Positions 1 through 7,971 of a DNA stretch of 64,000 nt are shown here, piece after piece. Numbering within the stretch: the first letter of the stretch is position 1; each line of letters opens with the position of its first letter. Under the pieces are notes generated by a model, which saw only the letters and a program-made list of their open reading frames with translations, was not told the DNA's origin and did no database searches. This DNA is from Methylobacterium tardum (GTDB lineage Bacteria > Pseudomonadota > Alphaproteobacteria > Rhizobiales > Beijerinckiaceae), in assembly GCF_023546765.1 (NCBI RefSeq), contig NZ_CP097484.1, positions 4,533,501 through 4,597,500 on the forward strand, written 5' to 3'. A program made the translations under genes and the position numbers.

Positions 1-1
1 G

Positions 2-619
2 TCGGCGCTGACCAAGGGGCAGATGCGGGTCCTGGTCGCCCGGGACATCACCTCGGGTTGGGACGACATGCGCATCTACCCAGCGCTAATGGCCTTCGCT
101 GCGCGGTACCGCCGGCAGCCGGACCTGTTCCAGAGCTTCGCCGTCGTGTTCGAGGGCCCGGGCGACCTCGGCGAGGAGGGCTTCGAGCGGCACCTCTGGG
201 CTCGGGTGCAATCGCTCGCCGACAAGGACGCCTGGCTCGGCCATCCCTGGGACGGGCGCGTGGCACAGGACCCCGGCAGCCCGCACTTCTCCCTGAGCTT
301 TGCCGGCGAGGCGTTTTTCGTCGTCGGGCTGCACCCTTGCGCCAGCCGGCCTGCGCGCCGGTTCTCCTCGCCTGCGCTGGTGTTCAACCTGCACGCACAG
401 TTCGAGCAACTGCGTGAGGCCGGTCGCTACGAGAAGCTGCGCGCGTCCATCCTGCAGCGGGATGAGGCGCTCGCCGGCTCCACCAACCCGATGCTCGCCC
501 GGCACGGCGAGGTGTCGGAGGCGCGCCAGTACAGCGGGCGCGCAGTGGACGAGGATTGGCGCTGCCCGTTCCGCCCACGCCTAGTAGAGGGCGACGCCTC
601 GGATGCTCAGCCATCTTGA
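2..619 (+). CDS. GntA / YqcI-YcgG family protein, 5' partial
   Basis: The frame is open from the first bases of the window, so the start lies outside. The residues before the first visible Met (SALTKGQ) fit the N-terminal part of the YqcI/YcgG family, the group that includes the heme-dependent N-hydroxylase GntA of guanitoxin synthesis. The family trait of a late Cys-Pro-Phe is present (WRCPF, about 20 residues before the end), and the middle has a conserved-looking PHFSLSFAGEAFFVVGLHP stretch. Many bacteria carry this family without a guanitoxin pathway and no other pathway gene is seen here, so the substrate is unknown. Family call is fairly sure; function is inference. Confidence 0.75.
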   Translation, partial: SALTKGQMRVLVARDITSGWDDMRIYPALMAFAARYRRQPDLFQSFAVVFEGPGDLGEEGFERHLWARVQSLADKDAWLGHPWDGRVAQDPGSPHFSLSFAGEAFFVVGLHPCASRPARRFSSPALVFNLHAQFEQLREAGRYEKLRASILQRDEALAGSTNPMLARHGEVSEARQYSGRAVDEDWRCPFRPRLVEGDASDAQPS

Positions 620-947
620 CCACGGGCGAGGCAGTCACGGCGAGTGGCCGTAGGCATCGTAAGCTGTGGAGATGCATCAGCCCGTTGCATGCCCCTCGCG
701 ATTCAAAAGAGCTTGGCAGTTTTTGATCACAAGATGCCCGTATGAATGCGGGGTTCGCGTAGCGATGAGCTGCAGCTATGGTTTTTCGCCCAATTACGCG
801 GCACTGAAGACTTGAATTCCACCCTTACGGCCGCCACCTAAAAGATATTCCAATATGTTGGCGAAGCCGTGGCTTGTCGGGCCTCCCCGATGTGGGCTGC
901 CGTACGAACGTGACGGCGGCCCTTTGTTTTGCGCTGGAAGGGTTTGC
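620..947. other. Intergenic gap, no gene seen
   Basis: About 330 bases between the GntA-like gene and the next secreted-protein gene. Stops occur in all frames and no tRNA-like fold or strong hairpin with a T-run was recognised. It presumably holds the promoter of the downstream gene. Confidence 0.4.
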
Positions 948-1340
948 ATGCTGAAGGTCTACGCCGGTCTCGTGCTCGCGTCCGGCATCTCGCTGGTAGC
1001 ACAGTCGCCCGCACGGTCGGCGGAAGCGGGCGCGTACAACGGGACCTGGACGGTCGAGTTCGTGACCGAGAGCGGGCTGTGCGACGGCAGCCGCACCTAC
1101 TCGGTTGCCGTGCAGGAGGGGCAGGTTCGCCTCGTCACGTCCGACACGGCAACACGTCTTTCCGGGCGCGTCGGAGCCGACGGCACGGTGGGGCTCAGCG
1201 TCTCGCAAGGCTCAGCCAGCGGCTCGGTTCTCGGTCGCCTCCGGGAGCGGGCCGGCTCCGGCAGCTGGAAGGTCTCCGCGCTGTGCTCCGGGAGCTGGGT
1301 CGCCCATCGTCGGTCCAGTGCGACGGCTCAAGCCTACTGA
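948..1340 (+). CDS. Small secreted protein of unknown function
   Basis: 130 residues from the ATG at 948, which has a purine-rich GAAGGG about 6 bases upstream; an earlier in-frame ATG at 855 would add a non-signal-like leader. The N-terminus MLKVYAGLVLASGISLVAQSP followed by ARSAEA is a good Sec signal peptide with cleavage near residue 24. The mature part has NGTWTVEFVTESGLCDGSRTY and SGSWKVSALCSGSWVA, that is, two tryptophan-centred beta-like segments each with a cysteine. I do not recognise a named family; similar short periplasmic proteins are common in Methylobacterium. Confidence 0.65.
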   Translation: MLKVYAGLVLASGISLVAQSPARSAEAGAYNGTWTVEFVTESGLCDGSRTYSVAVQEGQVRLVTSDTATRLSGRVGADGTVGLSVSQGSASGSVLGRLRERAGSGSWKVSALCSGSWVAHRRSSATAQAY

Positions 1341-1545
1341 CGGGCGTCCGCCCGTTCGGGTCGGGCCCCACCAGGCATGCGTGAGCCTTCGGTTCCGAGC
1401 CGATGCCGCATTGTCGCGCGGAAGTGGGTGCGTCAGGTCCAGCGTGCCCACAGACTGGCAATGCCTGGGGGAGCAGCGGGGAGCAGCGCAGATCATCCTC
1501 TGCGTGAAATCGGCGGGGCTTTGGCCCCGCCGAGAGGAGGCGAGA

Positions 1546-1836
1546 TCAGTAGTAGAAGCGCCGCGGACCGTAGTAAGGGCCAGGGCCGTAGAACCGACGC
1601 GGGCCGTAGAAGCGCCGCGGGCCATAGTAGCCGTACCGACGGAAAATCGGGCGGCAGTAGCCGAAACGGCCAGGCGCGAAACCGGGACCGCAGCCGTAGG
1701 CGACGTCGGTGATGTGGGCGGAGCCGGCCACGGTGTCGGCAGCGACTGGCGCCAGGGGTGCGGCGGAGGCGGCTGAGGCGAGGCACAGACCGCCAGCGAC
1801 GGTGGAGGCCGCCGCGAGCATCTTCAGGTGCGTCAT
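1546..1836 (-). CDS. GCG_CRPN prefix-to-repeats type secreted protein
   Basis: 96 residues from the ATG at 1836 (MTHLKMLAAAS). A signal peptide ends near LASAASAAP. The mature part holds ITDVAYGCGPGFAPGRFGYCRP, the Gly-Cys-Gly then Cys-Arg-Pro prefix that marks the GCG_CRPN family, followed by a Tyr/Arg/Phe-rich low-complexity tail with repeats of GPRRFY (four to five copies). The repeat tail is visible in the DNA as an imperfect 15-18 base repeat around 1553-1625. These proteins are exported and of unknown role; two Cys suggest a disulphide. The reported longer frame upstream of 1836 is not needed. Confidence 0.75.
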   Translation of the reverse strand: MTHLKMLAAASTVAGGLCLASAASAAPLAPVAADTVAGSAHITDVAYGCGPGFAPGRFGYCRPIFRRYGYYGPRRFYGPRRFYGPGPYYGPRRFYY

Positions 1837-2016
1837 GATCAGAACCTGTAGGCAAGGTCGCGCCGGAGACTTCCCGCGCGAGACGCGCCCAGATTGTGCA
1901 CGTGGCCTGAACGGCTCGTGACCTTGGCCATAACCGCTCGGAAACAAACGGCGCCCGACCGGTTCGAGGGATGGCCATCGGCCGGCATACGGCTCCGCCG
2001 GGAAGGACCACTCCGC

Positions 2017-2268
2017 CTAGGACTGAGCTTGCGGGCCGTGCCACTCGCCGGCGAGGTCGAGCTTGGCGGAGTAGACGAGTGCCCCACCCTCGTCGCGCAC
2101 CCGGACCGCGAGGGTGTGCCGGTCACCGTCCGGGAGCCTGTCGCGCGCCATCTCGGGCAGGGCGCCTATCGCCGCGTCGCGGGCCGCGCCCACGCTGGGG
2201 AAGTCCATGCCCTCGTCGTCTTGGTGGCGCTCGTCACCGTCGTCGGTGTCGAAGAAGTAGCGCGGCAT
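2017..2268 (-). CDS. DUF6894 family protein
   Basis: 83 residues starting MPRYFFDTDDG, the typical opening of DUF6894 (a short fold seen in great numbers in Methylobacterium and Bradyrhizobium). It continues with DFPSVGAARDAAIGALPEMARDRLPDGDRHTLAVRVRDEGG, matching the family pattern of an alpha helix followed by two beta strands. No catalytic residues are evident. It stands alone between two minus-strand genes; function unknown. Confidence 0.8.
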   Translation of the reverse strand: MPRYFFDTDDGDERHQDDEGMDFPSVGAARDAAIGALPEMARDRLPDGDRHTLAVRVRDEGGALVYSAKLDLAGEWHGPQAQS

Positions 2269-2397
2269 CGCTCGTCCAAGTCTACGGGCGAGGCATCGGG
2301 CTCCTTGGCCGACCCCGCGTGGAAGTTCGTTCAGCAGTCCGTGCAGAGCGCTATAAGACCGCTTCTGCAGGCAATAACCTGGTTGAGGAACCCCGGT

Positions 2398-3141
2398 TCA
2401 GGCCGCCAGACGGGCGTCCAACTGCAGGTACGTCGGGTTGAACTCGGCGGCCTCCACCAGCCGCGCCCAGTCTGGGATGACCAGCATCCTGCTCCTGAGC
2501 TCGATGAGCTTGTCGCGCCGCATGTCGCGCAAGGTGCGATTGATGTGGACGCTGGTGAGGCCCGTCGCGTCCGCCAGGTCCATCTGCGTCATCGGCATCG
2601 GGCAGCGGTGGTCCTGGGCAAGTCCGACCGCGGCCTGCTTCAGGTACAGCTCGCAGAAGAGGTGCGCGAGCCGCTGGTAGGCCGGTCGGCGCCCGACGTT
2701 GGCCACCCACTCGCGGAAGATGGCGGCGTCGACCAGGGTGTCGCGCCAGAACGGGGCATGGAGGTGCGGGTGGCGCTCCAGGAGCTCGCGCAGCGCCTCG
2801 TGCGGGATGGAGGTGGCCGTGACGTCGGTGACCGCGCCGAGGTTGTGGTCCATCACCGGCATGTGGAGGCTGGGCAAGTCGGCCATGTCGCCGGCGACAT
2901 GGAAGGCGGAGATCTGCCGCTTGCCGCCACCCAGCAGCTTGTAGCGCTGCACCCAGCCCTGGAGGATCAGCCAGCACTGGGTGGGCCGGTCGCCCTCGCT
3001 GACGAGGTCTTGGCCAGCCCTGAACAGCCGCGGGAAGGCCGGCAGGCGCAGGATCGCCTCCTCGTCCCGGGCGGAGAGGTGGGTCAGGCTCCGCAGCTTT
3101 CGCACGAGTGGGAGCAACTGCTGGTCGGTGGCGGTGGACAT
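2398..3141 (-). CDS. Crp/Fnr family transcriptional regulator
   Basis: 247 residues from the ATG at 3141 (MSTATDQQL); a start at 3186 is possible but gives an unlikely Pro/His-rich leader. Residues about 20-135 form a cyclic-nucleotide-binding-like beta barrel (RAGQDLVSEGDRP, then ILQGWVQRYKLL, then HVAGDMADL). Residues about 180-225 form the winged helix (MTQMDLADATGLTSVHINRTL, then LRDMRRDKLIEL). There is no FNR-type cysteine cluster and the cAMP contact Arg/Ser pair is not clear, so the ligand is unknown. This belongs to the group with many paralogs in Methylobacterium. Stand-alone gene. Confidence 0.88.
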   Translation of the reverse strand: MSTATDQQLLPLVRKLRSLTHLSARDEEAILRLPAFPRLFRAGQDLVSEGDRPTQCWLILQGWVQRYKLLGGGKRQISAFHVAGDMADLPSLHMPVMDHNLGAVTDVTATSIPHEALRELLERHPHLHAPFWRDTLVDAAIFREWVANVGRRPAYQRLAHLFCELYLKQAAVGLAQDHRCPMPMTQMDLADATGLTSVHINRTLRDMRRDKLIELRSRMLVIPDWARLVEAAEFNPTYLQLDARLAA

Positions 3142-3310
3142 CGGTTCCGGCGCGGCGGGGTGGAAGCGGTGCCGTAGAGGCTGCATCCAACATGGCTCAG
3201 ATTACGCGACGGTCAATCTGGTTCCACTGTGCGAAAACAGACGTTCCCGGCGACGTCCTAGGTCAGACGAAGCTTAGGAATCCCGCGCGGAGCGGTCTAT
3301 CCTGCCGGCG

Positions 3311-4516
3311 TCATGCGGCTTCCTTGTCCGCGTACCGGAGGCAGTGCTGCAGGTAGCCGACCTCGTGTCGGCCGGCGAGCTCGACCACGCTCGACCACAG
3401 CCATGACGGGGCGCCCTTGGCACGGCTGCTGCCCTTCGTGACCTCGGCGCGCCAGCCCGAGCGGGTCGCCTCGTCCATCTGCCGACCGTGCGCCCTGCCG
3501 ACCACGTAGGCGAGGTAGTGCGCCGCCCGCACCGCCTCGGCGCGGCTGAACTGGTCGACGTCGAGCTTGAGGTCCTGCGGCGCCAGCTCGCGCATCACCA
3601 CGGGCTTGCGGAGGAGGTGCAGCGGCAGCATGCGCTCGCCCAGGTTCGGCGACAGTGCCCGCGCGCCGGCAACCACGCGCTCCGCCGGATCCTCCGGCAT
3701 CTCGGCCCCGGGTGCTGGCGGCGCCGCGGCCTCGACGGCTTGCTTCAGGTCGGCGAGCGCCAGGCTCCGCTTACCTTCAGGCTCCTCGATCCGCACGAGG
3801 GCGGCGTAGCGCAGGAAGCCGAGGGAGGAGCAGCCCTTCATCCAGTAGGCCGCGTCGATCAGGCGGACGTCGGCGTCCTCGCCACGTCCCTCGCACGCAC
3901 GCACGAGGTCGCGCACCTCCTCCCGCCGGAAGAGCTCGTCCAGGGCGGCGCGTTCATCGGCATCGAGAGCCCAGAACTTGCGCCCGAGCGGGATGGCGGG
4001 CTCGACGTCCTTCAGGCGCTCGCGAGCGAGATGTTTCCAGTGCCGGCCCAGTGCTCGGTGGCGCACCGTGCGTACCACGTCCGGCTCCGGCGGAGGCTCC
4101 TCGGCGGACGGCCCGGCGAGCCCCTGGGCGTAGCCTCGGATCATCTCCTCCAGCATGCGCGCGGTGACCACCCCTGGCAGGTCCGAGCCGCGTGCGGCGC
4201 TGGCGAGGGACAGTCCTAGCCGCACGAGGTCGTGCGTCGGGTTGCCGACCACCGTCTGGTCGAGGTCACGGATCTGGATGTCGACGCGGCCGTCGGCGTC
4301 CGCGAGCGGGCCCAGGTTGCCGAGGTGGCAGTCGCCGCAGATCCAGATTGCAGGACCCTCGGGCAGCGTGCCACGCGCGAGGCCGTCCAGCCATTCGTAG
4401 AACTGCAGGGTGTTGCCGCGGACGTAGGCGTGGGCGGACTTCGCCATCTTGAGGGTGCGTTGGCGTTCGAGGGCCTGCGCACGCTTCTCGGGGCCGAAAT
4501 CCCTAACCTGAGCCAT
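3311..4516 (-). CDS. DUF2252 family protein
   Basis: 401 residues. The ATG at 4516 has GGGAAG six bases upstream; a GTG at 4528 is the alternative. The protein shows the DUF2252 hallmarks: ICGDCHLGNLG near residue 60 and IQIRDLDQTVVGNPTHDLVRL near residue 85, which resemble the catalytic loop (HxDxxxxN-like) and metal loop of aminoglycoside phosphotransferase/kinase-like folds, and YVVGRAHGRQMDEA near the end. Length is normal for the family. The role is not established; kinase-like fold is knowledge of the family, not something tested here. No operon partner. Confidence 0.85.
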   Translation of the reverse strand: MAQVRDFGPEKRAQALERQRTLKMAKSAHAYVRGNTLQFYEWLDGLARGTLPEGPAIWICGDCHLGNLGPLADADGRVDIQIRDLDQTVVGNPTHDLVRLGLSLASAARGSDLPGVVTARMLEEMIRGYAQGLAGPSAEEPPPEPDVVRTVRHRALGRHWKHLARERLKDVEPAIPLGRKFWALDADERAALDELFRREEVRDLVRACEGRGEDADVRLIDAAYWMKGCSSLGFLRYAALVRIEEPEGKRSLALADLKQAVEAAAPPAPGAEMPEDPAERVVAGARALSPNLGERMLPLHLLRKPVVMRELAPQDLKLDVDQFSRAEAVRAAHYLAYVVGRAHGRQMDEATRSGWRAEVTKGSSRAKGAPSWLWSSVVELAGRHEVGYLQHCLRYADKEAA

Positions 4517-4795
4517 TCCGCTTCCCACGTATGCTCGGCCGCTCGTGTTGCTGCCGAACTCACCAACCCACCAGAACGGGTAAGCAACACGCGTCGTTTC
4601 GTCTCCGCTGTGGATTACCTTGACGGCGAAGTCGTACCGCTCACGCTCGCCTACCCCGCGGAGGACGCCGTCTGCGAGGTGACCGCGAGCCTTGTTCGAA
4701 GCCGGATGGCACCGAATGTCAGCCTTCGACCGAGTGCCGACAGCTTCCGGTCAGTCCGCTGTTCCTGATGTCATGGCCGCCGCATTCAGGGCCGC

Positions 4796-4831
4796 TTCGC
4801 CTTCCAAGCGGACTTCGCCTCCCAAGCGGAC
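4796..4831 (+). repeat. 18-bp direct tandem repeat, two units
   Basis: The unit ttcgccttccaagcggac (4796-4813) is followed directly by a second copy with one change (4814-4831). Both end in the word aagcggac, which also ends several copies of the dispersed intergenic repeat in this window. Confidence 0.75.
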
Positions 4832-4890
4832 ATTTGAATCCGCGGGGTGGAAGGTCCGCAACGAGGCACACTGAGACGAGGGCCTGGGCC

Positions 4891-5052
4891 GCAACAAAGG
4901 TCTGCTTCTTCGTTTTGAACGCTGGAAGCGGACGGACCGGTTTCGGCCAGACTACGCCACGCTGGATCGCCATTGCGCGTAAGACCGGACATTCGGCTTT
5001 GCGCCCATTGTCGCCGTTCAGTCGAACTCGGCAGCATTCCGGAAGCGGACGC
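4891..5052 (+). repeat. Dispersed intergenic repeat, copy A (long form)
   Basis: Opens with gcaacaaaggtctgctt, passes through tttcggccagactacg, then gcgtaagaccggacattcgg and ctttgcgcccat, and closes with gaagcggac. The same ordered words occur at 30681-30843 (copy C, full length) and partly at 29607-29700, 19013-19092 and 26064-26128. Copies are roughly 70-80 percent alike by eye and lie only between genes. No open gene explains them. Confidence 0.7.
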
Positions 5053-5212
5053 TGAGGCAGCGAAACTTCCGGTCGCTGAGTCCTTCGGCGCTGGTGGGCC
5101 CCGTTGTTCCACAATCGAGGCCAGGCGCTCGATATAGCCGGCCACCCGCCCCGAACGCGGTTTAGTCCGAACCCGCCACGCGTCCGGTGCCCAGGTCGCC
5201 TCCCGCACGGCC

Positions 5213-6427
5213 TCATCGCTTCACCAAAGGGCAGCGTGAGGCCGAGAGTGGCTGAAAGGCCTGATCACCCGGTATCGTGGCGATACGCTCGTACAGGTCC
5301 CACTCGCCCTTGGACGCGGCTGGCGCCTTCACTTGAAACAGGTACATGTCGTGGACCATGCGGCCATCCTCCCGGATGTGGCCGCCATGCGCGTAGAAGT
5401 CGTTCACCGGCGTTTCGCGCATGGCCTTCATCACGGCTTCGGTCGCGTCCGTTCCGCTCGCCTGGACCGCCTTCAGGTAGTGCGTGACTGCCGAGTAGAC
5501 GCCTGCCTGGGACATGTTCGGCATTCGGCCGGTGCGCTCGTGGAAGCGCTTGGCAAACGCCCGCGTGCCTTCGTCAAGATCCCAGTAGAAGCCGGAGGTG
5601 AGCAGCATCCCCTGTGTTGCCGGAAGACCGAGACTGTGCACGTCATTGATGTAGGCGAGCAGTGCAGCAAGCCGCTGGCCGCCAGCAGTGAGACCGAATT
5701 CGGCTGCCTGCTTGATCGCGTTGGTTGTATCCCGACCGGCATTGGCGAGGCCGATAACCTTCGCCCCTGAGGCTTGCGCCTGCAGCAAGTACGAGGAAAA
5801 GTCGGCTGTGTTGAGCGGTGCCCGCACCTCACCGAGCACTCGACCTCCGTTGGCGTGGATTACCGTCGTCGCGTCTCGAGCGAGCTCCTGCCCGAATGTG
5901 TAGTCGGCCGCGATGAAGAACCATGAGCTTCCACCGGCCTTCACCGTGGCGAGGCCTGTGGCGCCAGCAAGCGCGTAAGTGTCATAGGCGTAGTGTATCG
6001 TGACCGGCGTGCAGGCCTCGTTGGTCAGCCGCACGGCTCCGGGTCCGTTAAATACCGCGATCCGGTTCTTGGTTTTGGCGATCTCGGCCACCGCGAGAGC
6101 TGGGGCGGACGCGGCCACGTCGAGGATCGCGTCGACGTGCCCGGTGTCGAACCATTCTCGAGCAGTAGCGGCAGCGATGTCAGCCTTGTTCTGGTGGTCG
6201 GCCACGACGAGTTCGATCGGTGCGCCGAGCACGGTTTTGCCGAAATCTTCCACCGCCATCGCCGCGGCTGCCGCGCTGCCAGGGCCGGTCACGTCGGCGT
6301 AGACGCCGGACATGTCGAGGATCAGCCCGATCCGGACGCCGCCATCTGAGAATGTGGTCGGCGCTTGCGCCAAGGCGCACCCCGACCAAGCTGCGGCCAG
6401 CATGGCCGCCAAGAGCGTCTTCCTCAC
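5213..6427 (-). CDS. ABC transporter substrate-binding protein (branched-chain amino acid/amide type)
   Basis: 404 residues with a Sec signal peptide (MRKTLLAAMLAAAWSGCALAQ). The rest is a Peripla_BP_6 / LivJ-type type-I periplasmic binding protein: VRIGLILDMSGVYADVTGPGS at residues about 31-51, then PIELVVADHQNKADIA, SSWFFIAADYTFGQ and GRVLGEVRAPLNTADFSSYL, and a late GGHIREDGRMVHDMYLFQVK. It lies in the periplasm and binds a small ligand for uptake. No permease or ATPase gene is adjacent, so it is an orphan binding protein; ligand unknown. Many such orphans occur in methylotrophs. Confidence 0.88.
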   Translation of the reverse strand: MRKTLLAAMLAAAWSGCALAQAPTTFSDGGVRIGLILDMSGVYADVTGPGSAAAAAMAVEDFGKTVLGAPIELVVADHQNKADIAAATAREWFDTGHVDAILDVAASAPALAVAEIAKTKNRIAVFNGPGAVRLTNEACTPVTIHYAYDTYALAGATGLATVKAGGSSWFFIAADYTFGQELARDATTVIHANGGRVLGEVRAPLNTADFSSYLLQAQASGAKVIGLANAGRDTTNAIKQAAEFGLTAGGQRLAALLAYINDVHSLGLPATQGMLLTSGFYWDLDEGTRAFAKRFHERTGRMPNMSQAGVYSAVTHYLKAVQASGTDATEAVMKAMRETPVNDFYAHGGHIREDGRMVHDMYLFQVKAPAASKGEWDLYERIATIPGDQAFQPLSASRCPLVKR

Positions 6428-6655
6428 CGATACCGCCCTTGATTGAGGCTTTTCGGATTGGCCCGGCGGAGCGAGCCGAAGCTAAGCTAACTCAGGGTAC
6501 CGCACGCTGTCATGCCCCGGTATGACGGGCTCTACTAAATGAAAGCGCCTGAGCCTCGATCGATGCGCATGATCAGCGCGAGCACCACGATCTCCGCCTT
6601 TTACATCGAAGAGGAGAGAAATGGTTGGACGCCTCAACTGCCGCCGCGCGGGCCG

Positions 6656-7426
6656 CTACTCAGCGCTTCCCGTGGACAGACCGGCGATCCTTCCAGCAGC
6701 ATGCAGAAGCTCGACAGGCAGCATGGCTATGATCGTACTGTTATGCTCGACTCCGATCTCCGTCAGGGTCTGAAGCCGCCGCAGTTCCAAAGCACCTGGC
6801 GCGGTCGCGATCATCGCCGCGGCCTCGGCAAGTTTCTGAGCTGCTTCGTTCTCGCCCTCAGCCTTGATAATTCGCGCCCGCTTCTCGCGAATTGCCTCAG
6901 CCTCCCGCGCGATGGCGCGCTGCATCTGCTCCGGGATATCGACATCCTTAATCTCGACCGCGTCGATCTCAATTCCCCAGCGCTCAGCTGCAGTCGAGAG
7001 CAGTTCGAGCAGGCGTTTGTTGATGGCGACCCGATCCTTCAGCATCTGATCGAGGTCACTTTGGCCGATGGCGTCGCGCATGCCGGTCTCGGCCGCCTGG
7101 ATGATGGCTGAGCGCCACGACTCGACCGCTGTGACCACGCGAGCAGGGTCGACGGCCCGATACCAGAGTACCGCGTTCACTTTGACGGCGACGCCGTCGC
7201 GGGTGATCGTCTCCTGGGTCTCGAGCTGGACGGTGATGGTTCGGGTGTCGACCTTGACGACGCGGTCGGCGAACGGGATCAGCCAGTACCAACCCGGCCC
7301 CTTGGTCGTTCCAAGCCGACCGAGGCGAAAGAGCACCGCTCGCTCGTACTCCTGATTGATGCCGAGCGTTTTGAGGGCAAGCCCCATGACAACAGCCGCA
7401 ATGGCAGCGACGATCGCGTAATCCAT
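6656..7426 (-). CDS. SPFH/Band 7 (stomatin/prohibitin-like) membrane protein
   Basis: 256 residues from the ATG at 7426 (MDYAIVAAIAAVVMG); the frame is open further upstream but that part is not stomatin-like. Residues 3-20 make one membrane anchor. The SPFH domain follows: INQEYERAVLFRLGRL, then GPGWYWLIPFADRVVKVDTR, and DGVAVKVNAVLWYRAVDP. A charged coiled-coil (about 175-215; QMQRAIAREAEAIREKRARI) and a C-terminal segment follow, as in slipin/stomatin homologs of about 250 residues. Such proteins form oligomers that organise membrane microdomains, often with an NfeD partner; no nfeD is next to it here. Family call is secure. Confidence 0.9.
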   Translation of the reverse strand: MDYAIVAAIAAVVMGLALKTLGINQEYERAVLFRLGRLGTTKGPGWYWLIPFADRVVKVDTRTITVQLETQETITRDGVAVKVNAVLWYRAVDPARVVTAVESWRSAIIQAAETGMRDAIGQSDLDQMLKDRVAINKRLLELLSTAAERWGIEIDAVEIKDVDIPEQMQRAIAREAEAIREKRARIIKAEGENEAAQKLAEAAAMIATAPGALELRRLQTLTEIGVEHNSTIIAMLPVELLHAAGRIAGLSTGSAE

Positions 7427-7567
7427 TCCATGCCCCCAGAGCCGGTGCGGCGGCAGCGACAGCAGCATTGGCCCGCGCTGAACCCTCGGTACAGGTGCGG
7501 CAAGCAGACGTTTACAGACCGTTAACCATTCCCGCGCTGCATTGTCAGTCTTCCCGAAGGGCTTGTC

Positions 7568-7873
7568 ATGCGCCACATCCATATCGAACCAGGCCTGCGC
7601 ATGCGCTTCGCTGGCCGCGACCAGTCCTTCGATGAAGGGGTCGAGATCGGATTGCTGGCCGCGAACATGGCAGCGCACGTCGGTGAGTTCACGGCGACGC
7701 TGGCCAGTACGACGCTCGAACAAGCCCGCGCCCTGGCTGAAGGACTGCGCTATCGCGTTCACGTCGTCGAAGACGACGGCACCTGGGTGCAGGTGATGTT
7801 CCTTACCGGCCGCCGACGGCCCAAGTTGCGATTGGTCGAGACGGGCGGTCGCCACAGCTCCGCGGCGTCATAG
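7568..7873 (+). CDS. Conserved-looking small protein, unknown function
   Basis: 101 residues; ATG preceded by GAAGGG at suitable distance. The sequence (MRHIHIEPGLRMRFAGRD, then DEGVEIGLLAANMAA, and YRVHVVEDDGTWVQVMF) alternates beta and alpha character and has no signal peptide or membrane segment. The codons are GC-rich at the third position, unlike a shadow frame. It is divergent from the SPFH gene with about 140 bases between starts. No family recognised. Confidence 0.6.
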   Translation: MRHIHIEPGLRMRFAGRDQSFDEGVEIGLLAANMAAHVGEFTATLASTTLEQARALAEGLRYRVHVVEDDGTWVQVMFLTGRRRPKLRLVETGGRHSSAAS

Positions 7874-7971
7874 CGAACCGTCTTCACCGAAGCGCCCAAG
7901 CGTTTCTGCGCCGCCATTACCTGCCGCACCAGGCACTCCGTCGAGCGTTGGCCCTCCGGACGGAGGTGCGC

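Larger units (their letters stand above)
4517..5212. other. Intergenic gap holding repeats
   Basis: Nearly 700 bases without a convincing gene. It contains an 18-bp tandem duplication at 4796-4831 and copy A of the dispersed repeat at 4891-5052, both listed separately. A stretch near 4610-4770 has mildly coding-like codons on the plus strand, but no start, domain or family could be recognised. Confidence 0.4.
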